Part shown: piece by piece, positions 1-9,344 of the stretch
Layout: each line of letters opens with the position of its first letter
Position numbering within the stretch: the first letter of the stretch is position 1
Origin: Galbibacter kalidii
GTDB taxonomy: Bacteria > Bacteroidota > Bacteroidia > Flavobacteriales > Flavobacteriaceae
Assembly (NCBI RefSeq): GCF_026241135.1
Contig: NZ_JAPFGA010000006.1
Location: forward strand, 64,369-128,368
Reading direction: 5' to 3'
DNA: 64,000 nucleotides
Made by a program: the position numbers and the translations under genes
Notes under the pieces: model-generated
What the model was told of the DNA's origin: nothing
Seen by the model: only the letters and a program-made list of their open reading frames with translations
Database searches by the model: none

Positions 1-2098
1 TGGAATCTTTAGTGATTTCGGGATAGTCTTGTGCTACAAATGCAGTGTCGGTTTGGATATAAAATTGAACCGGATTCCTTTTCGAACTGCCAAAAAAGAT
101 ATCTTCTTTTCCATCGCCGTTAAGATCACCCACAGCCGTTGCCGGACCACGATCGGAAATTTGATACGGAATTAACTTCTGACGGTTAAAATCGGTATAG
201 TTGTTTTCCTTGTGTACAAAATCGATTCCGAGGTTATCTGGAATTTTTTCAAAGAGCCTTTCTTTTTTAGGTTTCAACACATTAAAGTTGAAGGGATCCC
301 TTTTGCTTTTAGCTTGAACAAGTAATGTTTGATTTGTAGTAACATTGTTGAGTTTTTGATAGGTATTATCGGGCCAAACAATTAATAATGAATCAACGGT
401 GGCAATTTTACCATATCCTAAATGAATAACAGGTTCCGAAGAAGCCTGGAATCCTCTTACGGTGTATAATTCTTTATACTGAACGTTTCCATCAACATAC
501 GAAAACACCTTGGTGCCAATTCCAAACGGGTTTTTTGTGTTGTTCTTAAAACGAAGTTTTAAATAGTTGCTTTTTTCATTGGTTTTGTTAATGTATAAGC
601 TGGCAGGAGCATTAATGTTGTTGGTTACTACATCCAGATCGCCATCATTATCCAGATCACCCATGGCCATGGCACCCGAAATAAGGGTGTCTTTTCCAAT
701 CCATGTTCCAGACCTGTCTGAAAAGTTCAATGAATCTGAGCCTTCAAAAATATAATTGTGGGTATTTCCACTAGGCATCATGTCCAGGGCCTTTTTATCA
801 ACCAATCTGGTATTATCAAGTTTTTTCTTAATATGCTCGTCGGATACAAATTTGATGTAATCGAGATCGTTAGGGCGTTTCGGAATTCCGTTGGAAATAA
901 ACAGATCTTGTTCGCCATCCTGATTAAAATCTTCAAACAAGGCACTCCAACTCCAGTCGGTTGCAGCAATGCCGCTTAACAATGCCGTTTCGGCATATCC
1001 TGTGCCTTGTTGATTTACCTGAAGCATATTGCGGGTAAACTGGTAGTGATAACCCAAGGCTTGGGTCCTCATTTTAAGCATCTGTGGATTGTCGTCCCCT
1101 TCAGAGGACTTTAAAACTTTTTCATCTTCGGGAAGCATGTCTAAGGATAAAAGATCGGGATAACCGTCATGATTGATATCGGCCACATCATTCCCCATAG
1201 AGAAGCGGCTGGTATGACCAAAATAGTCTTTCAGGCTTTCAGAAAAAGTACCGTCTCCATTGTTCAGATAGTAATAATCATCTTCATGAAAATCGTTACC
1301 AACATAAATATCGGGCCATCCATCCTGGTTAAAATCAGATACGGCAACACCTAATCCGTAACCATTTACCCCACCAAAAATTCCGGCTTCTTCACTTACA
1401 TCTGTGAACACCCCCCTTGGTCCCCCCTCAAGGGGGGAATTATAAATGTCGTTGCGAAGTAATTTATCACCAGTTTCATAAGTTCTCTTGTTCCGAAGAT
1501 CGACATTGCCAAAAGATTCTTGCGTATGTACGGCATGATTTAGTAGGTAAATGTCCAGGTCGCCATCTTTGTCGTAATCCAAAAATGCAGCCGACGAACT
1601 GTAAGTGTCAAAGTCCAGACCGTATTTGGCGGCACTTTCGGTAAAGGTGTTGTCTCCATTGTTGATGTAGAGTTCGTTATATCCATTAAACCCGTTAATA
1701 CCTACAACGGCACACACATAAATATCGAGTAAGCCATCGCCATTAATATCGCCCATGACGGCTCCGGTGTTCCAACTGCTGTTTCCTGCTACCCCTGCCT
1801 GTTCGGTAATATCTTCAAATTGCAAATTGCCTTTGTTGAGGTAGAGCTTGTTTTTTTCCTGATTGGATGAAAAGAAAATATCGGGCAAACCATCATTGTT
1901 AATATCACCAATAGCAACACCACCACCATTATAAAAGTAGAGGTAGTCGAGGATGTTCAATTCATCCGATTCGGTAATCTTGTTTACAAAATCGATACCT
2001 GTTTCTTCCGGAGACGGGTTAGAAAAGAGAGAACCTTCCTTTTTTCCACATCCGGTAATGGCTACAAAGAGAGTTATATATAAAAACTTTTTAATCAT
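1..2098 (-). CDS. VCBS/ASPIC repeat outer-membrane lipoprotein, first of three paralogues (C-terminus outside window)
   Basis: This reading frame is open from an ATG at 2098 to the window edge, so the ORF track (complete ORFs only) omits it. I translated it by eye, giving about 699 residues. It begins with a short lipoprotein signal (ITGC). Many calcium-binding DxDxDG repeats of the FG-GAP/VCBS type follow (for example GDINNDGLPD and DYDKDGDLD), which normally build a beta-propeller. An ASPIC/UnbV domain lies near residues 520-590, and a second propeller starts after it. It shares architecture and many motifs with the next two minus-strand genes and is probably transcribed after them. Surface ligand or protein binding is inferred; no enzyme motif was seen. 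A run of about 10 residues (IYNSPLEGGPRG) absent from both paralogues interrupts a conserved LLRND...FTDVS segment. Confidence 0.88.
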   Translation of the reverse strand, partial: MIKKFLYITLFVAITGCGKKEGSLFSNPSPEETGIDFVNKITESDELNILDYLYFYNGGGVAIGDINNDGLPDIFFSSNQEKNKLYLNKGNLQFEDITEQAGVAGNSSWNTGAVMGDINGDGLLDIYVCAVVGINGFNGYNELYINNGDNTFTESAAKYGLDFDTYSSSAAFLDYDKDGDLDIYLLNHAVHTQESFGNVDLRNKRTYETGDKLLRNDIYNSPLEGGPRGVFTDVSEEAGIFGGVNGYGLGVAVSDFNQDGWPDIYVGNDFHEDDYYYLNNGDGTFSESLKDYFGHTSRFSMGNDVADINHDGYPDLLSLDMLPEDEKVLKSSEGDDNPQMLKMRTQALGYHYQFTRNMLQVNQQGTGYAETALLSGIAATDWSWSALFEDFNQDGEQDLFISNGIPKRPNDLDYIKFVSDEHIKKKLDNTRLVDKKALDMMPSGNTHNYIFEGSDSLNFSDRSGTWIGKDTLISGAMAMGDLDNDGDLDVVTNNINAPASLYINKTNEKSNYLKLRFKNNTKNPFGIGTKVFSYVDGNVQYKELYTVRGFQASSEPVIHLGYGKIATVDSLLIVWPDNTYQKLNNVTTNQTLLVQAKSKRDPFNFNVLKPKKERLFEKIPDNLGIDFVHKENNYTDFNRQKLIPYQISDRGPATAVGDLNGDGKEDIFFGSSKRNPVQFYIQTDTAFVAQDYPEITKDS
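1408..1440. repeat. GC-rich palindromic repeat translated in frame inside the VCBS gene
   Basis: On the minus strand the core reads CCCCCCTTGAGGGGGG and is followed by ACCAAGGGGGG, giving overlapping C-run/G-run hairpins. The repeat keeps the reading frame and encodes NSPLEGGPRG. Both adjacent paralogues lack the segment, which marks it as an insertion rather than ancestral protein sequence. Confidence 0.8.
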
Positions 2099-2344
2099 TA
2101 AGGTGGTTTCTAAAAATTGCTTTCTTTTGAAAAATGAAGAGAACAAGTAAGATGCAAGGCCTATTTTTTTTGGAATAGCCTTAGCTATTGCAGAAAAATA
2201 TAACGCAGTCAGATTGCTTGTTATATTCGTTCCCTTTGGGTTTTCATAGTTTTTCATATACTGCTTCAAATTTTCTTACGTTATCCCGATAGCGTTGCTA
2301 AAATTTTCATTGTCTCTAAAAAACTATGAAAATTTCAATGCAAA

Positions 2345-5300
2345 TCAATTTTTAGAACCCACCTTTAGTTTAAAAATCTTTGGTTGATCATTATTTAATG
2401 CTACAAAAAGGTGCGTGCTACCGTTCTTATCTTTAAACGGTTTAATATGCTTTACTTCACCCCGTACAAAAAAGCCCGATTTGTTATAGTTCTGCCAATT
2501 AAAATCACCTGTTCCATCGCCGAGGAGCACACATCCGTAATTGGAATCGAGTCTTGAAAATTGTGGTTTGAATTCATAATTGTTACCACCCATTATAAGA
2601 TCTATATTGCCATCGTTGTTGATGTCCTGAGGTGTAATATCGCAAACACATGAAAACTGTACCTGACCGGGTAACGGTTTAATATCGAATTGTCCGTTAC
2701 CATTGTTTATCGCTATTACCGATTGAATGGTGGTTACCGTTTTTTGGATAGCATTGTCGGTAAGTTCCTTAGGAAAAAGTTCCTGTATCGACCTTTTGGC
2801 ATAATCTGAAGCTTTTAGGTTTTCTTTTTTTAAGGAAGATAACTGGGCAGTAAGCTCTTTTTTCATGTGGATGGGTTTGTCTTTACCGTCTATGGTATGT
2901 GTAACAATTTGTTCTATGGTACCATTATTGTCATAATCGTTAATAAACATACGCATAGGGGCATCTTTTGATGCTTTATAAGAGATATTCTCTCCCATAT
3001 TTCCCATTACAAGGTCTAAATCACCATCATTATCTACATCTATGGTTTTTACGGTATTCCACCAGCCGCCATATTCAGATAGGTTGGAAGATAATTTTCC
3101 AAGTCGCCTACCTGAGTTTTTCAAAATCATCGGGGCAGCCCAATCGCCTACAAGAACCAGATCTTTTTTATCATCACCATCGGTATCGGCCCAAATGGCG
3201 TCGGTGATCATGCCGGCATCTTTAAGATCGTAAGCTTTGCTTTCGGTTATGTCTTTAAAAGAGCCATCACCTTGGTTTTCCAGGAACAGGTGCTTCGGGT
3301 TCACTCCATAGATACCCGGTACGCTCCTCGATCCGATAAATACATCTGTATCACCATCACCATCAAAATCATAAGGGGCAATTACAGAGGTGTTGTGGAA
3401 GGTAGACGGAATTTGGCCTTCACTTTTTGTGAATTTACCATGTCCGTTGTTTAAATAGAGTCTTGTAACATATTTGTTGGCATCGGATTCTTCGTTTCCT
3501 CCGGTGCCCACCATTAGATCAAGATCGCCATCATTATCGGTATCAAAAAAGGCAGATGAAGTATCTTCTAATTCTTGGTCGTTTTTAAAAGCTGTTTGCT
3601 GCGATTTTACAAGATTGCCATTACCCGAATTTAAGTATAGCACTCCGGCCTGACCTTTGGCACCGCCAACAAATACATCTTCGTTACCGTCGTTATTTAC
3701 ATCGGCTACAGAAAGCGCTGGCCCTTCTTGGGAAGTCATGGTAGAGATAAGTCCTTCGTAATCAAAATCTACAAAATCATTTTCTTGATGTGCTTCTATG
3801 TTTCCAGAAGCAACTTCCGTTAGGTAGGTTTCCACTTTTTGTTTAACCGGAATGGTATATTTTTCTTCGGCATCGGACTGTTTTAGTTCGATAAGTTGAT
3901 TCACCTGAACATTGGTTAACTTTTGGGTATGGTCGTTAGGCCAGATTACCTTAATGGAATCGATGGTTTTGGTTTCTCCAACACCTATGGTCATGATATG
4001 TTCCATAGTAGATTGAAATCCTCTGTACGGAATCAGCTCTTGCAAGATGGTTTTTTCTCCCATATAAAGTTTCACCGTTGTCCCGATGGCAAATTTGTTC
4101 TTTTCGCTTCCTTCAAATTTTAGTTTTATGTAATTATTGTCACTAAGTTTTTCAGAGTTGTTTTTGTATACAAACGACTCCATGTTTACGTTGTTGACAA
4201 TCAGATCGAGGTCACCATCATTATCGAGGTCGCCATAGGCTACACCATTCGACATGCTCGGAGTTCCTAAGCCCCAGTTATCGGCAACATTGGTAAACCT
4301 AAGGGCGCTATTGTTTTTAAAGGCATAATTAGGAATGGGTTTCCTTGGCATTTTGTTAATAATAGAATCAATAGCCTGTTTTTTACCGGTAAGCGCCATT
4401 TTCTGGATGATCTCATTCGCAAAGAAATTCACAAAATCGATGTCGGTAAGATCATGATTTATACCGTTGGTTACATAGATGTCCCTATACCCGTCATTAT
4501 CCATATCAAATATCAGTCCTGCCCAACTCCAGTCTGTTTTGGCAACACCGCTATAGTAGGCCACTTCAGAAAAACCATTATTACCATTATTAAGCTGAAG
4601 TGTGTTTTGGATGTATTGTTGATAAAAGTCTTTACTTTGTTTAAGCTTAAATACGTCATAGCCTTCAAACTCCATAACCGATTTCACCCTTTCATCTCCT
4701 TCGGGAAGCATATCGGTAATAAAAATATCATTTAATCCATCATTGTTAATGTCTGCTATGTCCACACCCATGGCAGAAAGACACAAGCGTGAAGTCCATT
4801 CTTTGATTTCTTCATTAAAAGTGCCATCTTTTTGATTGATATAGAGGTAATCGCGTTCATAAAAGTCGTTAGATACATAAATATCGGGGTAGTTATCTTC
4901 ATTTATATCGGTGATCATGACCCCTAACCCAAAACCGATAAGACTTCCGTAAATCCCGGCCTCTTCACTGGCATCCGTAAATTTGCCATTGTCGTTTCTA
5001 AGCAACATATCACCAACACCTTTAAAAACATCAGGAATACCTTCCCAGTCCTGGGCTCTGGTTTCCCGTTGTTCGGCATATCCGAGGCTACTTACCGGAA
5101 TATTACTATTGTTCAAAATGTAGGCATCCAGATCACCATCCTTGTCATAATCAAAAAAGGCAGCATGTGTGGTAAATCCACTTTTTGCTAAATTGTATGC
5201 TGCGGCTTTTTCGGTAAAGGTCAGGTCGCCGTTGTTGATGTAGAGGTCGTTGTCGTGATTATTCCCTTCCATATTCCCCGCATTGGCCACATAGATATCC

Positions 5301-5728
5301 AGAAGCCCATCACTGTTGATGTCCACCATGGTTACTCCGGTAGACCAAGGCTTATTTCCGCCAACCCCAGCACTTTCCGTAATGTCTTCAAACTTAAAAT
5401 CGCCTTTGTTGAGAAATAGTTTGTTTTGTCCCATATTGGCGGTAAGGTAGATGTCCGGCAAGCCGTCATTATTAATATCGCCAATAGCAACGCCACCACC
5501 GTTGTAGAAATTTCTGTATTTAAAAATATTGAAGTCTTTCTGGTTTTCTATTTCGTTTATGAAATCGATACCGCTTTCTTCCGAAGAAACTAGTGTAAAA
5601 AGCGTTTCTTTTTCATTTTTCACCTCTTCTTGAGCGTCTTCTTTTTTACATGAAAAAAGTATACAGAACAGACTAAGGCTTAAAACTGTCTTTATTACAA
5701 AGGATTGGATGTTCATTTTATGGTTCAT
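2345..5728 (-). CDS. VCBS/ASPIC repeat outer-membrane lipoprotein, second paralogue
   Basis: 1127 residues. The N-terminus has a hydrophobic signal ending in FSC, with the lipidated cysteine near residue 27, followed by acidic residues suited to surface export. Residues about 55-480 carry repeated DINNDGLPDIY/DYDKDGDLD calcium loops (first propeller). Residues about 540-610 carry an ASPIC/UnbV domain (GTTVKLYMGEKT, YRGFQST, VIWPNDHTQ). Residues about 660-1120 form a second set of FG-GAP repeats. The start codon overlaps the stop of the upstream gene in an ATGA arrangement, so the two are translationally coupled. Such proteins often accompany SusC/SusD pairs in Flavobacteriia; binding of a glycan or other surface ligand is inference. 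A 246-bp gap separates it from the next paralogue. Confidence 0.9.
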   Translation of the reverse strand: MNHKMNIQSFVIKTVLSLSLFCILFSCKKEDAQEEVKNEKETLFTLVSSEESGIDFINEIENQKDFNIFKYRNFYNGGGVAIGDINNDGLPDIYLTANMGQNKLFLNKGDFKFEDITESAGVGGNKPWSTGVTMVDINSDGLLDIYVANAGNMEGNNHDNDLYINNGDLTFTEKAAAYNLAKSGFTTHAAFFDYDKDGDLDAYILNNSNIPVSSLGYAEQRETRAQDWEGIPDVFKGVGDMLLRNDNGKFTDASEEAGIYGSLIGFGLGVMITDINEDNYPDIYVSNDFYERDYLYINQKDGTFNEEIKEWTSRLCLSAMGVDIADINNDGLNDIFITDMLPEGDERVKSVMEFEGYDVFKLKQSKDFYQQYIQNTLQLNNGNNGFSEVAYYSGVAKTDWSWAGLIFDMDNDGYRDIYVTNGINHDLTDIDFVNFFANEIIQKMALTGKKQAIDSIINKMPRKPIPNYAFKNNSALRFTNVADNWGLGTPSMSNGVAYGDLDNDGDLDLIVNNVNMESFVYKNNSEKLSDNNYIKLKFEGSEKNKFAIGTTVKLYMGEKTILQELIPYRGFQSTMEHIMTIGVGETKTIDSIKVIWPNDHTQKLTNVQVNQLIELKQSDAEEKYTIPVKQKVETYLTEVASGNIEAHQENDFVDFDYEGLISTMTSQEGPALSVADVNNDGNEDVFVGGAKGQAGVLYLNSGNGNLVKSQQTAFKNDQELEDTSSAFFDTDNDGDLDLMVGTGGNEESDANKYVTRLYLNNGHGKFTKSEGQIPSTFHNTSVIAPYDFDGDGDTDVFIGSRSVPGIYGVNPKHLFLENQGDGSFKDITESKAYDLKDAGMITDAIWADTDGDDKKDLVLVGDWAAPMILKNSGRRLGKLSSNLSEYGGWWNTVKTIDVDNDGDLDLVMGNMGENISYKASKDAPMRMFINDYDNNGTIEQIVTHTIDGKDKPIHMKKELTAQLSSLKKENLKASDYAKRSIQELFPKELTDNAIQKTVTTIQSVIAINNGNGQFDIKPLPGQVQFSCVCDITPQDINNDGNIDLIMGGNNYEFKPQFSRLDSNYGCVLLGDGTGDFNWQNYNKSGFFVRGEVKHIKPFKDKNGSTHLFVALNNDQPKIFKLKVGSKN

Positions 5729-8700
5729 TCTTGTGTTTTTTTAAGAAAAACAGGTTTGTTGTTATTTATGGTAATGATATAGTTGATCGTATCTTGAATA
5801 CTGATGGTATTGATATCCCTTGCCGGACCCGGAATGTCAAAACCTTGTGACCGAAGTACTTCAAAAAAACCGTTTTGGTCATTCAGCAGAACCAAACCAT
5901 GCAGGGCATCAAGTCTTCCCAGTTGCGTACTTATTTCATAGTTGTTGCCCACGAGTAACAGATCTTCATAACCATCATTGTCGAAATCGTCTTTTTGAAT
6001 ATCGAAGATACTGGATGTTTGTGCCATGAACGGAAGTCTATGCGCTGTAAAAGTACCGTCTCCGTTATTTTCAAAATAAATCGAAGCTAATTCGAACACT
6101 TGTTTTTTGTATGCTTTTTCTATTTTTTCCTTCGGAAAGAGTTCATTGAATGCCGCTGAAGCAAAATCAGAATAGGAAAGGAATTTTTTGTTTAGCATCG
6201 GAATTTGTTTGACGAGTTCGTCTTTTGATGAAAAGGTGGTTTCGGTTCCCTGATAAAAATAAGTAACCACAGGTTCTACATTACCGTTGTCGTCAAAATC
6301 GTTGCTATATAGAGTGATAGGCTCTTCTTTTGAAGCTTTCAAACGGGTGTTCAATCCCCAATTCCCGGCCAAAATATCGATATCCCCATCTTTGTCAAAA
6401 TCGCCTGCTTCAACAGTATTCCACCAACCGTGTGTTTTGTCAAGCGAGTTGCTTTGCAGGCTTAGTTTTTTGCCGTCGTTGATAAAAACGGAAATGGACA
6501 TCCAGTGCCCAACAGCCACAGCGTCTTTAAAACCATCATTGTTCAAATCGATCCATTTCAGGTCCTGAACCAAGCCGATTTCCTGAAATTCTGGGGCGTA
6601 AGATGATGTAATGTCTTTAAATATTCCTTTTCCGTTATTCTGAAAGAGAAACTGTTTAGGGGTTTTCCCAAATTCCCTCGGAATCCCGTTGGAGGTTATG
6701 CAAAGGTCAAGGTCACCGTCATTATCCAGATCGACTGCGGTAATGGTTGAGGCGTTTATGGACAAACTTGTAAATTGAATGCTGTCCTTAACCATTTGCC
6801 CGCTTTCATTAAAATAGAGTCGGGGGGAAAGCGGTTTTCCTGTAGTGAATTCATTTCCTCCACTAACAACAACCAAATCCTGATCGCCATCGCCATCAGC
6901 ATCAAAAAAGAGATTGTCCACATCCTCGCTGATCGCATCTTTTTCGAATATCTCGTTTTGGGTTGCTTCAAAAGTTCCGTTTGCTTGTTGAAGGTACAAA
7001 GTTGAGGCTTGCGTTTTGGCTCCACCAATGAATAGGTCTTCCAAACCGTTATTGTTTACATCGGCAACAGTAGTTTTTGGACCTTGATTGGTGTTGGCAA
7101 AAGGAATCAATGGATCCCGATTAAACTCAATAGAGGCGAAATCTTTGTGTTTGAAATCAATTGGAGAAGCTATATTTTTTAATAAACGGGAGTTTTTTGC
7201 ACTATTTTTCAGGGAGTAATTCCCTTGAGCGTTTTTATAATCAGCTAAGAAGACAGTATCTACCATTTGCTCATTTATTTTTTCATATTTCCCATCCGGC
7301 CAGATAATGTGTACAGAGTCTATTGTAGCGGTTTTCCCCAATCCAAAATGAAGTTCAGGAGTTACTGCCGACATAAATCCGCGGGATGTGTAGTTCTCTC
7401 CGGTTATTGTTTGTGAATCTGCAAAAACAACTACTTTGCTTCCTATCCCGAAATGGTTTTTATCACTTCCTTTAAATTTTATCTTTAGAAAATGATTGTT
7501 CGGAAATACTTGTTCAGCATTATTTTTAAGGATCATAGCCGGTTCGTTCACATTGTTGACTATCACATCCAAATCACCGTCATTGTCCAGATCGGCATAA
7601 GCACTTCCGTTGCTATACGATGGAATTTTGGCAAACCATTCATCGGTCATATCAGTAAAAGTGTGGTCGCCATTGTTTTTGAACATATAATTTGGGACGT
7701 GTTTGGCAGGGATTTTATCAATAAAAGCCATATCTTCTCGGTTCATGCCTTTACTTAGGCGTTTTTGAATATGTTCGTTGGCAATAAAGCTGATAAAATC
7801 CATGTCATTGGTAGCTCCTAAAATGCCATTGGACACAAACACATCTTTAAACCCGTCGTTATCAAGGTCGGCCAAAAGAGGAGCCCAGGACCATTCCGTT
7901 GAAGCAAGGCCGCTTAAAAAAGCCGTTTCAGTAAAATGACCACCGCCGTTGTTGATATGAAGGGCGTTTTGCATGAATTGAGGAGCGTAACCGTTTTTTA
8001 GATAACCGCTGTAGGTTTGAAAGTTGTATTCCGTTCCCGAAGTTTTAAAACTTTTTAGATCTTCCGGGAGCATATCAACCGAAATAATATCGGAAAGGCC
8101 ATCATTGTTAATATCGGCAATGTCGTTTCCCATGGAAAAATGGGTGGTATGCCCAAATTTTGTTTCGTCGGAAGCAATTACTTCTTTAAAAGCACCATTT
8201 TTTTGATTGATATAGAGGTAATCGTTTTCAAAGAAATCATTTCCGATGTAGATGTCGGGATAGCTGTCGTTGTTGATATCGGAAATTGAAATTCCGAGCC
8301 CGTACCCAATACCTCCTTGATGTATGCCCGCTTCTTGGGAAACGTCTGTAAAGAGTCCGTCGTCGTTCCTTAGGAGTTTGTCGCCGGCAAGGATGTCTGT
8401 TTCATGTCTTTTTTTTCCGCTTCCATAAGTTCGGTTAGGGTGTAGGGAATGATTGAGTAAATACATATCCAGATCGCCGTCAAGGTCGTAGTCAAAAAAA
8501 GCGGCTTGCGTGGCATAGGATTGGATATCGAGGCCGTATTTTTCAGATTCTTCTTTGAATTGCGGAAGCTTCCCAGCATTTAATCCCTGATTTACGTAGA
8601 GTAAATTATGACTGTTTTTTTCAGAAAGACTTCCTACCCTGCAGATATAAATGTCCATCCATCCATCATTATTGATATCAACAACAGTAACCCCGGTTGT

Positions 8701-9036
8701 CCAATTTTCAGCATTGGAGATTCCTGTTTTTTCTGTAATGTCTGTAAATTGAAAATCGCCCTTGTTCAAATAGAGTTTGTCTGCAGTTTGATTGCCTGTA
8801 AAATACAAGTCTGTTAAACCATCGTTGTTAAAATCACTTGCGGCGATACCTGCGCCGTTGTAATAGTAGAGATAGTTAAGGATGTTGAGTTCAGGAGTAT
8901 TGGTGAGTTCATTTTTAAAACTGATCCCCGTTTCACTTTCATTTAATTGTGTAAAAAGCCGTTCCTTTTCTGTCGTACAGGAGAGGAAGAATAAAAAAGA
9001 AGGGAGTATTATTTTTACGGCTTTTTTTATGATCAT
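5725..9036 (-). CDS. VCBS/ASPIC repeat outer-membrane lipoprotein, third paralogue (first in operon)
   Basis: About 1103 residues. The ORF track starts at 9096, but I chose the internal ATG at 9036 because it begins a clean lipoprotein signal (MIIKKAVKI...FFLSC, cysteine 20); the extra 20 upstream residues have no signal character. The layout matches its neighbours: an N-terminal propeller of DFNNDGLTDLY/DYDLDGDLD repeats, an ASPIC/UnbV domain near residues 520-590 (GIGSKVVVFAD, YTSRGFMSA, IIWPDGKYE), then a second propeller. It lies at the head of the three-gene series and overlaps the next start by 4 bp. It faces away from the histidine kinase gene across a 308-bp gap. The ligand is unknown. 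Confidence 0.9.
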   Translation of the reverse strand: MIIKKAVKIILPSFLFFLSCTTEKERLFTQLNESETGISFKNELTNTPELNILNYLYYYNGAGIAASDFNNDGLTDLYFTGNQTADKLYLNKGDFQFTDITEKTGISNAENWTTGVTVVDINNDGWMDIYICRVGSLSEKNSHNLLYVNQGLNAGKLPQFKEESEKYGLDIQSYATQAAFFDYDLDGDLDMYLLNHSLHPNRTYGSGKKRHETDILAGDKLLRNDDGLFTDVSQEAGIHQGGIGYGLGISISDINNDSYPDIYIGNDFFENDYLYINQKNGAFKEVIASDETKFGHTTHFSMGNDIADINNDGLSDIISVDMLPEDLKSFKTSGTEYNFQTYSGYLKNGYAPQFMQNALHINNGGGHFTETAFLSGLASTEWSWAPLLADLDNDGFKDVFVSNGILGATNDMDFISFIANEHIQKRLSKGMNREDMAFIDKIPAKHVPNYMFKNNGDHTFTDMTDEWFAKIPSYSNGSAYADLDNDGDLDVIVNNVNEPAMILKNNAEQVFPNNHFLKIKFKGSDKNHFGIGSKVVVFADSQTITGENYTSRGFMSAVTPELHFGLGKTATIDSVHIIWPDGKYEKINEQMVDTVFLADYKNAQGNYSLKNSAKNSRLLKNIASPIDFKHKDFASIEFNRDPLIPFANTNQGPKTTVADVNNNGLEDLFIGGAKTQASTLYLQQANGTFEATQNEIFEKDAISEDVDNLFFDADGDGDQDLVVVSGGNEFTTGKPLSPRLYFNESGQMVKDSIQFTSLSINASTITAVDLDNDGDLDLCITSNGIPREFGKTPKQFLFQNNGKGIFKDITSSYAPEFQEIGLVQDLKWIDLNNDGFKDAVAVGHWMSISVFINDGKKLSLQSNSLDKTHGWWNTVEAGDFDKDGDIDILAGNWGLNTRLKASKEEPITLYSNDFDDNGNVEPVVTYFYQGTETTFSSKDELVKQIPMLNKKFLSYSDFASAAFNELFPKEKIEKAYKKQVFELASIYFENNGDGTFTAHRLPFMAQTSSIFDIQKDDFDNDGYEDLLLVGNNYEISTQLGRLDALHGLVLLNDQNGFFEVLRSQGFDIPGPARDINTISIQDTINYIITINNNKPVFLKKTQE

Positions 9037-9152
9037 TAACGGAATGTGCTTTTTTGTAATTATACGAACAAATACAACATTACAATCGGTCAACACTCGG
9101 TTTGTTGTTTCATATGCTTATATTTATTGTTTGGGTTGTTTCACCAACCAAA

Positions 9153-9179
9153 AAAAGCCAACTTAAAAAGTTAGCTTTT
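9153..9179 (-). terminator. Hairpin with T-tract in the divergent VCBS/kinase gap
   Basis: Read on the minus strand, an AGCTAACTT/AAGTTGGCT stem is followed by TTTTTTT, the form of an intrinsic terminator. It lies upstream of the VCBS start rather than downstream of a gene. It would stop antisense transcription coming from the kinase region or act as a leader attenuator. The remainder of the 9037-9344 gap holds the kinase-side direct repeats listed separately. Confidence 0.5.
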
Positions 9180-9248
9180 CTATAATTGTATAAAGAATGT
9201 TTTTTGAACTAATTGAACATTGCTAAAATAGGGAACAATTCGGTCGGT

Positions 9249-9300
9249 TAAGGTTAATGAGAGTTCAAAAAGATTAATGAAAGGTTAATAGTATTAATGA
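9249..9300 (+). promoter_or_regulatory. Direct TTAATgA repeats upstream of the two-component genes
   Basis: Four TTAAT cores lie at about 9254, 9274, 9285 and 9294, most preceded by AGG or AGA, with spacings of 20, 11 and 9 bp. Helix-phased direct repeats are the usual target of OmpR/PhoB-type regulators, so autoregulation by the downstream response regulator is a reasonable inference. Confidence 0.4.
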
Positions 9301-9344
9301 AAGTATAATAAAGCATATCGAGGGCGATTTTTTAGTTAATTGTT

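Noticed and set aside
1-2098. Possible pseudogene at the left edge, because no long ORF is listed there
   Set aside because: Manual translation gives one open frame; the track lists only ORFs closed within the window.
2968-8817. Many plus-strand ORFs of 60-93 aa across the VCBS genes
   Set aside because: They are complements of repeated Asp/Gly codons in the minus-strand calcium-loop repeats.
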